Assembly (NCBI GenBank): GCA_030754235.1
Contig: JASMAS010000107.1
Coordinates: forward strand, 1 to 35,167
Reading direction: 5' to 3'
Source: Litorilituus sp.
GTDB lineage: Bacteria > Pseudomonadota > Gammaproteobacteria > Enterobacterales > Alteromonadaceae
Length of the DNA: 35,167 nt
A program made the position numbers and the translations under genes. Shown one piece after another: positions 26,148 to 34,814 of the stretch. Position 1 is the stretch's first letter; every line of letters begins with the position of its first letter. Under the pieces are notes generated by a model. It was not told the origin of the DNA, made no database searches, and was given only the letters and a program-made list of their open reading frames with translations.

Positions 26148-27908
26148 ATGATTTTAAAAACTATTTCTAGGCTTCCTTCGGCCTGTATATTGCTTTTAAC
26201 TACCGCATGTATAACTAACCCTGTGTTTCCAGAAAGAGAATTGCGAGAGCCAGAGGCCGCGACGGGCTATGTAGAAAAAAAAGCAGTATATGGTGATAAG
26301 TATATGGTAGCTTCCGCTAATCCGTATGCCACAAAAGCTGGTTTTGCTATGTTGGAGCAAGGTGGGAGTGCTGTTGACGCTGCAATAGCCACCCAGTTAG
26401 TTTTATCATTGGTTGAGCCACAGTCATCAGGCATTGGTGGTGGCACATTTATGCTTTATTGGAATAAAGCTAAGCAAGAGTTAACTACGTTTGATGGTCG
26501 CGAAACAGCACCCACATTAGCGACAAGTGATTTATTTTTAGATCAACAGGGTAAACCACTTCCTTGGATAAAAGCCGTTGTTGGTGGTCGCTCTATTGGG
26601 GTTCCAGGGCTTATAGCCACACTGAAAAAATCTCATGACAACTATGGTAAACTTCCTTGGTCAACACTATTTGAACCAGCAATACGGTTAGCTGAGCAGG
26701 GCTTTGTGGTATCACCACGTTTAGAAAAGCTATTGGGTATGAATTTTAATCCAGGTATACATCAGTTGCCTGAGATAAATGAGTACTTTTTCCCTGATGG
26801 CAAGTCAGTACAGGCCGGTGATGTGCTGTTCAATAAAAAACTGGCAAAAGTTTACCGTAGCGTTGCCAACGATGGTATAGACGTTTTTTACCGCGGCTGG
26901 ATAGCTAAAAAAATTGTCGAAAAAGTGCAAAATGCTGCTATTGCCCCGGGTTTATTAACTATGCAAGATATGGCTAATTACCAGGTAAAAGAACGCAAAG
27001 CTGTTTGTGGACCTTATAAAAACTATAATGTGTGCGGCATGGCACCACCAAGCTCAGGTGGTATAGCGGTTATTCAAATTCTTGGTCAATTAGAACAATT
27101 TAATTTAGCGCAGTATCCTGTAAATGACGTTCAAGCTATTCATTTATATACACAAAGCTCACGGTTAGCTTTTGCTGATAGGAACCGTTATGTGGGTGAT
27201 GATGATTTTGTTTCTGTTCCAGTTCAAGGGTTAATTGCCTCGGATTATTTGGACAAACGTTCGGCATTAATTAATTTTAACAAAGATATGGGTAAAGCCA
27301 TTGCTGGCGCACCCAATGGTGCCATGGCACAAGGCGATGATTCTGCTATTGAACGCCCATCAACTAGTCACTTATCGATTATTGATGGTGAGGGTAACGC
27401 TATTTCTATGACAAGTAGCATTGAAAATGGTTTTGGTTCAGCCTTAATGGTAGAAGGCTTTATTTTAAATAATCAACTTACTGATTTTTCACTATCACCG
27501 AAACAAAATGGTCAATGGGTTGCTAACCGAGTACAAGCGGGTAAACGACCTAGAAGTTCCATGTCACCAATGATGGTATTTAATTCGGACAATAGTTTAA
27601 AGTTAATTGTTGGCTCACCTGGGGGAAGCAGAATTATCAATTATGTTGCCCAAACCCTTATTGGTGTGCTTGATTGGCAACTTACACCACAACAAGCCAT
27701 AAATTTACCTAAAGTAACGAATCGAAATACAGTCACCACCCTAGAGCGTGGTACACCTGCTGAATTATTTAAATCAATACTCGAAGATAAAGGGCATACT
27801 GTCAAAGTTCGCGATTTAAATAGTGGAATACAAGCCATTGAAATAACCAAAAAAGGGCTGGTTGGTGGTGCGGATCCACGCCGAGAAGGTCTAGTTTTAG
27901 CTAAGTAA
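26148..27908 (+). CDS. ggt: Gamma-glutamyltranspeptidase
   Basis: The 586-residue precursor cleaves gamma-glutamyl bonds (glutathione and gamma-glutamyl peptides) in the periplasm and self-cleaves into two subunits. The N-terminal nucleophile is Thr406 in TSHLS, where E. coli has TTHYS, so the cut should fall between Ser405 and Thr406. Other landmarks are SGIGGGTFML, FDGRETAP, MAPPSSGGIAVIQILGQL, SSMSPMM and GSPGGSRI. The signal sequence ends in LTTAC (Cys21), an imperfect lipobox, so it may be membrane-anchored rather than soluble. It starts 50 bases after tapT; whether they share a transcript is unclear. Confidence 0.94.
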   Translation: MILKTISRLPSACILLLTTACITNPVFPERELREPEAATGYVEKKAVYGDKYMVASANPYATKAGFAMLEQGGSAVDAAIATQLVLSLVEPQSSGIGGGTFMLYWNKAKQELTTFDGRETAPTLATSDLFLDQQGKPLPWIKAVVGGRSIGVPGLIATLKKSHDNYGKLPWSTLFEPAIRLAEQGFVVSPRLEKLLGMNFNPGIHQLPEINEYFFPDGKSVQAGDVLFNKKLAKVYRSVANDGIDVFYRGWIAKKIVEKVQNAAIAPGLLTMQDMANYQVKERKAVCGPYKNYNVCGMAPPSSGGIAVIQILGQLEQFNLAQYPVNDVQAIHLYTQSSRLAFADRNRYVGDDDFVSVPVQGLIASDYLDKRSALINFNKDMGKAIAGAPNGAMAQGDDSAIERPSTSHLSIIDGEGNAISMTSSIENGFGSALMVEGFILNNQLTDFSLSPKQNGQWVANRVQAGKRPRSSMSPMMVFNSDNSLKLIVGSPGGSRIINYVAQTLIGVLDWQLTPQQAINLPKVTNRNTVTTLERGTPAELFKSILEDKGHTVKVRDLNSGIQAIEITKKGLVGGADPRREGLVLAK

Positions 27909-28075
27909 TGATCAAACAAAAGCTTTATTTACAAACTTTCATTATAGACAACATGGTTGTGTTCTAGTCATAATCGTTTTTTTATGAGAGTGGTTTGATT
28001 TTTGCTTGGTATTAATGATAGCTAAATTTAGCAAAAATCATGATAAACCGACAAAAAATTGGCAGGAGAATCGGT

Positions 28076-28681
28076 GTGAATATAAGTATTAAATTAATGA
28101 TTAAAAACTTCTTCGTGAATTCAACAGCTTTGAAAAAATTAATAGCGTTTTTATTGCTATTTGTGAGCACTAATCTAGCCGCGCTAGAAACATCATTTCA
28201 GCTTCATAAAGCAGATCAATCAGAATCCTATGGTGTTAGTGTTGGTGTGGGAGATAGTTTTTTCAAGCAAAAGGAATTTAACTGGTCGATAAGCTATAAT
28301 CGACTCGAAGATACTACGATTACGTGGAATGGCAAAGATATAAATTTCGCTCTAGACACAGTGGACTTAATGTTAAATTATCGCTATTACCCTAAATCAT
28401 ATAATGCTTTTATAAAAAGCTTAATTGTTGAGTTCCAGGCGGGTGTTGGGGTAGCGTTAACGGAAAATAAATTTACGTGGTCAGCACTTGAACAAGAAAA
28501 ATACTTTTCAGAGCCGGGTGATGTTAATGGTGTTATCGGCTTTTTAGTACATAAAAAGTTTAATAAAGAGTTGGCGATGCATATTGGTGTAAAACATTAC
28601 CCCGATTATTCTGAGTTTGGTGATATTTCCTCTGTTGTGCTTGGGTTTACCTTTATTTTTGGCAGTAACCCTGGTTATTAA
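28076..28681 (+). CDS. Exported protein, probably small outer-membrane beta-barrel
   Basis: Not recognised as a named family. The 201-residue protein has a signal peptide (basic stretch, then IAFLLLFVSTNLAA), followed by alternating strands with aromatic residues. These include SYGVSVGVGDSF, FNWSISYNRL, VDLMLNYRYYP, LIVEFQAGVGVALT and, at the C-terminus, SSVVLGFTFIFG. That resembles an 8-stranded outer-membrane barrel, though the extreme C-terminus (NPGY) is not a classic terminal Phe. The start is chosen at GTG 28076 because AGGAG (28064-28068) lies 7 bases upstream; the ATG at 28040 has no ribosome binding site and would add 12 odd residues. It precedes the thrombospondin-3 gene by 92 bases. 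Confidence 0.7.
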   Translation: MNISIKLMIKNFFVNSTALKKLIAFLLLFVSTNLAALETSFQLHKADQSESYGVSVGVGDSFFKQKEFNWSISYNRLEDTTITWNGKDINFALDTVDLMLNYRYYPKSYNAFIKSLIVEFQAGVGVALTENKFTWSALEQEKYFSEPGDVNGVIGFLVHKKFNKELAMHIGVKHYPDYSEFGDISSVVLGFTFIFGSNPGY

Positions 28682-28773
28682 GTTTTTCTTTGGTAGCCGT
28701 TATATTGGTTCGAGTTTAAGCGCTAACATAGCGTGATTTTTATCTTGTAGGAAGCGTGTGGAGAAGTTATATA

Positions 28774-31700
28774 ATGCGTGGATTTAAATATTTATTACTA
28801 CTGCTATTAATATGTAGTAGTACAGCCTTTGCTGTTGATACAGACGGTGATGGTTATGAAGACGATGTGGATTTATTTCCTAATGATCCCACAGAATGGA
28901 TTGATACAGACCTTGATGGTATTGGTAATAATTCTGATCCTGATATAGATGGTGATGGTTTAACAAACAATATCGATAATAACGATGACGGCGACTTAAG
29001 TTTAGATGTTTACGACCCGCTTCCTCATGATCCCAGTGAATGGCTTGATACCGATAATGATGGTCTAGGTAACAATACCGATACTGATGATGATAATGAT
29101 GGTGTAGCCGATCAATTTGATGCCTTCCCACTTGATGCTTCTGAAAGCCTTGATACCGATAATGACACTGTTGGCAATAACGCCGATAGTGATGATGACG
29201 GTGATGGTGTTTTAGATGTTTATGATCAATTTCCTCTTGACCCATTAGAAACTATTGATACCGATTTAGACGGTATTGGCAATAACTCAGATGATGATGA
29301 TGATGGTGATGGCTTTAATGATGTAGATGATGCCTATCCGCTTAATGGAGCTGAATGGGTTGATAGTGATGGTGACGGCTTAGGTGATAATGCCGATGCT
29401 GACAGGGATGGTGATGGCATTATTAACACTAATGATGTATTTCCTAATAATCCCTCAGAGTGGTATGACACCGATGCTGATGGCATAGGCAATAATAGTG
29501 ACGATGACGACGACGGCGATGGTGTTTTAGATATTAATGATGATTTACCCCTAAATGCAACAGAGGTGATCGATACTGATAATGACGGTTTAGGTAATAA
29601 TACCGATGATGACGATGATGGTGATGGGGTTCAAGATGCACTGGATAAATGCCCACTTGATCCTTTAGAGCGTTTAGATACCGATAATGACGGTGTTTGT
29701 GACGGCCCTGATTTAGATGCTGACAATGATGGTGAGCCTGATATAACCGATGCTTTTCCGCTTGATTATACCGAACAGACTGATTTAGACAATGATGGTC
29801 TAGGTGATAATGCTGACGCCGATAGAGACGGTGACGGTGTTGACAATGCAACGGATGCTTTTGCAGACAACCCAAGCGAATACTTAGACACAGATTTAGA
29901 TGGTGTTGGTAATAATACTGACCTTGATGACGATGGTGATAATGTTATCGACAGCCTTGATGTTTTTCCATTAGATAGCAGTGAATCTGCCGATCTTGAT
30001 GGTGACGGAATAGGTGATAATTCAGATCCCGATAGAGATGGTGATGGTATTGCTAACGTTATTGATGCACTGCCAGATGACTTTTCAGAAACGCTTGATA
30101 CCGATGGCGATGGCATTGGTAATAATATTGACACTGACGATGATGCTGACGGTGTACTCGATGCAAATGACGTTTTTCCATTTAATATCTATGAATGGCT
30201 TGATACTGATGGTGACGGCATAGGTAATAATAGTGATGCCGATGATGACAATGATGGTATTACTGATACCAGTGATGCCTTTCCACTTAATGTTAATGAG
30301 TATTTAGATACTGATAACGATGGTATTGGCAATAATAGTGACGATGACGACGATGGTGATGGCGTATTAGATTCACTTGATGCTTTTCCTCTAGATGCCA
30401 CAGAACAGCTTGATACCGATGGTGATAACTTAGGCAATAATGTTGATAGCGATGATGACAACGATGCTTTCACCGATGATATTGATGCGTTTGATACCGA
30501 TCCTCTTGAGTGGTTTGATACTGATTTAGACGGCATAGGAAATAATGCCGATGATGATGATGACAATGATGGCGTACTTGATGGGGCAGATGCCTTTCCA
30601 TTAGATGCCAATGAACAATATGATGTTGATGGTGACGGCCTTGGAAATAACAGCGATAGTGATGATGACAATGATAATATTATTGACAGTCAAGACGCAT
30701 TTCCTTATGACTTTCGCGAATGGTTAGATAGCGACGGCGATGGTATTGGTAATGTTGAAGATCAAGATGATGACAATGATGGTGTAATCGATGCCCTAGA
30801 TTTATTCCCTGTCAATGCTGCTGAATGGAGCGATAATGATGGTGATGGTTTGGGGGATAATGAAGACGCCGACGATGATAATGATGGTATTGCTGATCAC
30901 TTAGATGCGTTCCCCTTTGAGCCGTTAGAATCTACTGATACTGATGGTGATGGCATAGGTGATTTACTTGACACGGATGATGATAACGATGGCGTATTAG
31001 ATTTTTACGATGACTTACCGCTTGACCCAACAGAGCAAGTTGACACAGATGGTGACTCTGTGGGGAACAACACAGATCTTGATGATGACGGTGACGGCAT
31101 GAGTGATGTTTTTGAATTAGACAATGGTTTTGACCCACTAGAGCCTGCCGATGGCAATTTTGATACTGATTTAGATGGTGTATCTAACAGCGATGAAGCA
31201 AAGGCTAATACGAATCCATTACTTGATGACTATGCGCCAATGATAACACCACCTCAATCTGTGCATATCTATGCTGATCACACCTATACTATGTTTGAAT
31301 TAGATACGTTGATTGAGTTAACGCAAGTGTCTGTTTCAGATGGAAAAGATGGAGCTAACTGCTGTAATTTAACCGCCCTTGGTTTTGAAACAGGAGCTAA
31401 AAATATTACCGCTGGTTTATACTCAATCACTTGGCGAGCAGTTGATAATGCCGGTAATATTGCCACATCAAACCAAATACTTAATGTTCATCCTTTAGTG
31501 AACTTTTCTGTAGCGCAAACCGTTGCCGAAGGTGGTACAGCCACGGTTAATGTTACCTTATCTGGTGATGCACCTTCTTATCCTCTTGAGTTGCCATTTA
31601 TTGTTACAGGGACAGTGGATAGTGCTGATTATCAATTAATGGCTAATACTATTGTTATTGATAAAGGTACAGAGGGCTCTATTGATATCTTACTCAATAA

Positions 31701-32889
31701 GGACTTTGAAGTTGAAGGGCAAGAACAGTTGGTGTTAACCTTTGAGCAAGGTGTTAACGGTGGTATTCACAGTGAGCATACTATTAATGTGGTAGAAGCC
31801 AATGTAGCCCCCAACATTAGCTTAACACTTCACCAAGGTGGAATATTCACTAATCAAGTGGCTAAAAATAATGGTGAAGCCGTGATTTCGTTAACCATAA
31901 GCGATTCAAATATTGCAGATAGTCATGTTATAGACTGGCAATTACCTGAGTATTTATCTGCAGAGCTTAGTGCAAATCACCTTGAAGTTTATATTGACCC
32001 TGCTGCCGTTAAATTGCCTGATGCAAACCAAGGGTTAATCGATATATCTGTAACTGTTACAGACAGTGGTAACACCACAAACAGTGGCAGTGGTTCTTTA
32101 TCGCACACTAAAATGTTTGCATTTCCCATTGTTGAATCGTTAGCAAGGCTAAGTACTACCGATACTGACAGAGACGGCCTTAGTGATATTGCCGAGGGGT
32201 ATAGCGATGATGATAATGATGGTTTACCTAAATATTTAGATGTTTCAACTATTGGCTATTTACAACCCCTGCATGTTAACTCTTCTGTAGTGAGGTTGGC
32301 AGAAACAGAACCGGGGTTGTCTTTACAATTAGGTAAATATGCCGTATTGCAATCTTCTGATGGTCTACAATTATCCACACAAGAGATAATTGACACAGGC
32401 TTAATCCCTAATGATGATCTAGAGCATGATGGAGCATATTTTGATTTTATTATTGATAAAATAACTCCTTTTGGTTCTTCGGTATATATAGTACTGCCGT
32501 TAGCTCAACCCATTAAAGAATATGCTGTGTATCGCAAGTTCACCGCTAAAAACGGTTGGCAAGACTTTGTTATTAATTCAAATAATACCATTTCGTCAAG
32601 TGCCACTGTTAATGGTGTATGCCCAGCACCTCAAAGTGAACTTTATCAAGAAGGTTTAACTATAGGCGACCTCTGTCTTCAACTGTATATAGAAGATGGT
32701 GGTGTGAATGATAGTGATGGTATTGCTAATGGTGTTGTGGTTGATCCCGGTGGGATAGCGGTTGTTTCCAATGAAACTATTTCTAAAGTGACAGAGCCTG
32801 AAACCTCAAGTAGCGGTAGTATGTCTTTATATGCATTAATAGGCTTAGCTTTACTTTTTCTTAGACAGTTTAAGTATCTCAAAAAATAA
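28774..32889 (+). CDS. Secreted thrombospondin type-3 repeat protein with choice-of-anchor U-like domain and sorting tail
   Basis: A 1371-residue surface protein. Residues 1-20 form a signal peptide (cleavage AFA before V21). Residues 22-820 form a highly acidic array of about 21 thrombospondin type-3 units of 35 residues, expected to bind calcium. A bridge (about 821-905) contains a Cys-Cys pair. A Calx-beta-like domain follows (about 909-1010, with VAEGGTATVNVTLSG and SADYQ). A second short D-rich block (from 1130) precedes a domain (about 1150-1330) ending in GDLCLQLYIEDGGVNDSDG and DPGG, like choice-of-anchor U. The last 27 residues are a sorting tail. ATG 28774 has GGAGA upstream; GTG 28756 is also possible and would add six residues. 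Likely a rhombosortase substrate. Confidence 0.88.
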   Translation: MRGFKYLLLLLLICSSTAFAVDTDGDGYEDDVDLFPNDPTEWIDTDLDGIGNNSDPDIDGDGLTNNIDNNDDGDLSLDVYDPLPHDPSEWLDTDNDGLGNNTDTDDDNDGVADQFDAFPLDASESLDTDNDTVGNNADSDDDGDGVLDVYDQFPLDPLETIDTDLDGIGNNSDDDDDGDGFNDVDDAYPLNGAEWVDSDGDGLGDNADADRDGDGIINTNDVFPNNPSEWYDTDADGIGNNSDDDDDGDGVLDINDDLPLNATEVIDTDNDGLGNNTDDDDDGDGVQDALDKCPLDPLERLDTDNDGVCDGPDLDADNDGEPDITDAFPLDYTEQTDLDNDGLGDNADADRDGDGVDNATDAFADNPSEYLDTDLDGVGNNTDLDDDGDNVIDSLDVFPLDSSESADLDGDGIGDNSDPDRDGDGIANVIDALPDDFSETLDTDGDGIGNNIDTDDDADGVLDANDVFPFNIYEWLDTDGDGIGNNSDADDDNDGITDTSDAFPLNVNEYLDTDNDGIGNNSDDDDDGDGVLDSLDAFPLDATEQLDTDGDNLGNNVDSDDDNDAFTDDIDAFDTDPLEWFDTDLDGIGNNADDDDDNDGVLDGADAFPLDANEQYDVDGDGLGNNSDSDDDNDNIIDSQDAFPYDFREWLDSDGDGIGNVEDQDDDNDGVIDALDLFPVNAAEWSDNDGDGLGDNEDADDDNDGIADHLDAFPFEPLESTDTDGDGIGDLLDTDDDNDGVLDFYDDLPLDPTEQVDTDGDSVGNNTDLDDDGDGMSDVFELDNGFDPLEPADGNFDTDLDGVSNSDEAKANTNPLLDDYAPMITPPQSVHIYADHTYTMFELDTLIELTQVSVSDGKDGANCCNLTALGFETGAKNITAGLYSITWRAVDNAGNIATSNQILNVHPLVNFSVAQTVAEGGTATVNVTLSGDAPSYPLELPFIVTGTVDSADYQLMANTIVIDKGTEGSIDILLNKDFEVEGQEQLVLTFEQGVNGGIHSEHTINVVEANVAPNISLTLHQGGIFTNQVAKNNGEAVISLTISDSNIADSHVIDWQLPEYLSAELSANHLEVYIDPAAVKLPDANQGLIDISVTVTDSGNTTNSGSGSLSHTKMFAFPIVESLARLSTTDTDRDGLSDIAEGYSDDDNDGLPKYLDVSTIGYLQPLHVNSSVVRLAETEPGLSLQLGKYAVLQSSDGLQLSTQEIIDTGLIPNDDLEHDGAYFDFIIDKITPFGSSVYIVLPLAQPIKEYAVYRKFTAKNGWQDFVINSNNTISSSATVNGVCPAPQSELYQEGLTIGDLCLQLYIEDGGVNDSDGIANGVVVDPGGIAVVSNETISKVTEPETSSSGSMSLYALIGLALLFLRQFKYLKK
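28837..31233 (+). repeat. Coding tandem array of 35-residue (105-bp) thrombospondin-3 units
   Basis: About 21 tandem units plus partial ones at each end, each built as D-x-D-x-D-G-x-G-N-N-x-D, then D-D-D-x-D-G-x-x-D, then x-x-D-A-F-P-L-x-x-x-E. Aspartates recur at the calcium-ligand positions. The second unit is 13 residues longer (48 residues). At DNA level GAT/GAC, GGT and AAT codons vary between units, so the array is protein-conserved and not a recent DNA duplication. Confidence 0.9.
32806..32886 (+). other. C-terminal tripartite sorting signal (degenerate GlyGly-CTERM-like)
   Basis: The last 27 residues of the thrombospondin-3 protein consist of small residues (SSSGS), a hydrophobic stretch (MSLYALIGLALLFL) and a basic end (RQFKYLKK). 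That is the layout of GlyGly-CTERM and related tails. The usual Gly-Gly is replaced by Ser-Gly-Ser, so a profile might score it weakly. Confidence 0.65.
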
Positions 32890-32948
32890 ACAATAAAAAG
32901 TTATTGTTGCTGTGTTATAGCGCCTTTTAAGGCGCTTTACTTTTTGGG
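32889..32948 (+). terminator. Double hairpin and terminator after the thrombospondin-3 gene
   Basis: First stem AACAATAA / TTATTGTT (32889-32908) starts in the stop codon. Second stem AGCGCC-TTTTAA-GGCGCT (32919-32936) is followed by TTACTTTTTG. The second is the likely terminator. The remaining bases to 33081 are AT-rich and should carry the antiporter promoter. Confidence 0.75.
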
Positions 32949-33081
32949 TTTTATATCCTTCAAAGATAGTTTACAAAACAAGGGATTGTTCATTTATTAT
33001 TTTAGCACTATCACTTGAATCCTCCATTTGTATTTGACACACTGCTTCGGTTTTATTTAGTTGATAATAAAGGTTTAGTGT

Positions 33082-34488
33082 ATGGAATGGTTGTCTGTGA
33101 TCCCGCCAATAATAGCTATCATTGTGGTGTTATGGCGTAAAGAGGTCATACTTGCTCTGTTGGCCGCTATTTTTAGTGCTGAGTTATTACTCGCGTTAAA
33201 GCAAGATTCCAATGTTATCTTTTCTGCTTTTTTTGGCTCGATTGAGCGTGTTATTAGTATTTTTAATTCCCCCGGTAATGCAAGATTATTGATTTTTAGT
33301 TTACTCATTGGTGCATTGCTTGCCTATGTTCGAAACTCCGGTGGGGTAACGGCCATGGTAAATAAACTGGTCAGCAAGGGAATTGCTAAGAGCAAACGCC
33401 AAGTTGGCTCTGTTACTGTTCTTACGGGGATGTTTATTTTTATAGAATCAAATTTGAGTGTTTTAACTGCGGGTATTTTGTCCCGCGATTTATTTGATCA
33501 ATTTAACATGAGCCGTGCACGTTTAGCTTTTTTAATTGACTCAACATCCGCCCCTATTTGTATTTTAGTACTACTTAATGGATGGGGAGCTTATGTGCTA
33601 GGTTTGCTCAATAACTATGAATTAGAGCAATCTTCTATGGAAGTTTTATGGGGCACAATTCCTTTTAATTTCTATGCTATTATAGCGCTAGTAATAGTTA
33701 TTTATACTGTACTAACAGACAAAGTGCATGGACCCATGAAGCAAGCTGAGCAAACACTTAATAAGGTTGTTATCAAACCACTGCAAAATAACAATGAACA
33801 CTTTGTTGATGATGCGCTTGTTCCCCCGAGTAAAGCTCGATTTATGTTAGTCCCTTTACTTACTATGGTTATTGGCATGTTTGTCTTTATGTTTATAAGT
33901 GGTAATGGCCAACTTAGCCAAGGTGATGGCACTAAATCTGTACTTTATGCAACGTGTGTAGCTGTAGCTGTTGCCTACTTTTTACTATTATTTTCAAAGC
34001 GTTTTTCACATAAGGAGCTGGTTAATGTTGGCTTTCAAGGACTTGGAGAGCTATTACCTCTAGTTATGATTGTTTTGTTGTCATTAACATTAGGAGCAAG
34101 CCTTAAAGAATTGGGCACAGGAATGTTTATTGCCGGCCTTGTTGGTGAACATTTACCCCTAATTTTGATTGTACCTATGCTTTTTTTAGCTGGGGCTATT
34201 ATTTCTTTTAGTACTGGTACTTCGTGGGGAACTTTTGCCATTTTAATTCCGATTGGGGTGCCGCTTATTCAATCATTAGGTTTACCGCCATCATTGGTTA
34301 TTGCGGCCATTTTAGGTGGTGGTATCTTTGGTGATCATTGCTCACCCATCTCTGATACAACCTGTGTTTCTGCGATAGCTTCTGGTTGTGACTTGCTTGA
34401 ACATGTAAAAACACAGCTGCCTTATGCATTGTTTGCTGGGGTTTTAACGCTTATGGCTTATTTTATTGCGAGCCTAGTTATGCTATAA
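33082..34488 (+). CDS. NhaC-family Na+/H+ antiporter
   Basis: A 468-residue polytopic inner-membrane transporter with about 11-12 hydrophobic segments, of the NhaC family (PF03553). Landmarks are FIFIESNLSVLTAGILSRDL, IDSTSAPICILVLLNGWGAY, SFSTGTSWGTFAILIPIGVPL, and GGGIFGDHCSPISDTTCVSAIASGCD near the end, where polar residues in membrane segments should form the ion path. It would exchange Na+ for H+, useful in sea water. Related proteins may carry organic acids with Na+, so the substrate is not certain. AAGG at 33070-33073 with 8-base spacing supports the ATG. Single gene. Confidence 0.88.
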   Translation: MEWLSVIPPIIAIIVVLWRKEVILALLAAIFSAELLLALKQDSNVIFSAFFGSIERVISIFNSPGNARLLIFSLLIGALLAYVRNSGGVTAMVNKLVSKGIAKSKRQVGSVTVLTGMFIFIESNLSVLTAGILSRDLFDQFNMSRARLAFLIDSTSAPICILVLLNGWGAYVLGLLNNYELEQSSMEVLWGTIPFNFYAIIALVIVIYTVLTDKVHGPMKQAEQTLNKVVIKPLQNNNEHFVDDALVPPSKARFMLVPLLTMVIGMFVFMFISGNGQLSQGDGTKSVLYATCVAVAVAYFLLLFSKRFSHKELVNVGFQGLGELLPLVMIVLLSLTLGASLKELGTGMFIAGLVGEHLPLILIVPMLFLAGAIISFSTGTSWGTFAILIPIGVPLIQSLGLPPSLVIAAILGGGIFGDHCSPISDTTCVSAIASGCDLLEHVKTQLPYALFAGVLTLMAYFIASLVML

Positions 34489-34508
34489 AAGATTAAAGAT
34501 TAAAGATT
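34488..34508 (+). repeat. Three tandem copies of AAAGATT
   Basis: A 7-base unit repeated three times, starting on the last base of the antiporter stop codon. It is a simple slippage-type repeat with no evident role. Confidence 0.8.
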
Positions 34509-34588
34509 AAAAAATTAATGTTACTTTTATAGTATTAGTCACGGGCTAAGGAAAAAAACAACTAAAAAGTGGAAATTTTCTACTGATG

Positions 34589-34604
34589 CTGTATGTGCAT
34601 ACAG
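34589..34604. promoter_or_regulatory. LexA-box-like palindrome
   Basis: CTGTATGTGCATACAG fits the gammaproteobacterial SOS-box pattern CTGT-N8-ACAG, with 7-base symmetric arms. It lies 101 bases after the antiporter stop and about 210 bases before the start of the next gene, farther than usual for an operator. A promoter next to it is not obvious. Confidence 0.45.
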
Positions 34605-34613
34605 TCTAGGTGT

Positions 34614-34657
34614 TTTTCTCGCTTTCTACCGTAAATAAGGAAGTTTTCTCGCTTTCT
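34614..34657 (+). repeat. Direct repeat of TTTTCTCGCTTTCT
   Basis: Two identical 14-base copies at 34614-34627 and 34644-34657, exactly 30 bases (about three helical turns) apart. This spacing would place them on the same DNA face, as for paired protein sites. Confidence 0.75.
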
Positions 34658-34740
34658 CCACTAATGGTTTCGTAGTAAGTTAATAACTTGTTGATCCCAT
34701 TATAAATATATTGTAACGTGAATTCTTTAAAAAATGAAAG

Positions 34741-34778
34741 AAGGATTTTTTCCTTGTTTAAACAAGGATTTTTTCCTT
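34741..34778. repeat. Nested palindrome
   Basis: A perfect 16-base palindrome CCTTGTTTAAACAAGG (34752-34767) is flanked by two copies of AAGGATTTTTTCCTT (34741-34755 and 34764-34778). The first copy and the T-runs could act as a weak terminator. The rest of 34489-34814 holds no reading frame I can support. Confidence 0.7.
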
Positions 34779-34814
34779 CTAATAAGCTGTTATGTTTCTA
34801 GGTAGGTTTCGAGT

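Noticed and set aside
28880..31138. Several antisense open frames rich in His/Tyr or Ser opposite the repeat array
   Set aside because: They are mirror images of GAT/GGT-rich coding repeats, have no ribosome binding sites and no family features.
28837..31233. Regular 105-base periodicity, considered as a CRISPR array or satellite DNA
   Set aside because: The period lies wholly in one long reading frame and varies at synonymous positions; it encodes thrombospondin-3 units.
33082..34488. Possible lactate permease serving lutABC
   Set aside because: The motifs are those of the NhaC antiporter family, it lies 12 kb away, and LldP/LutP features are not seen.
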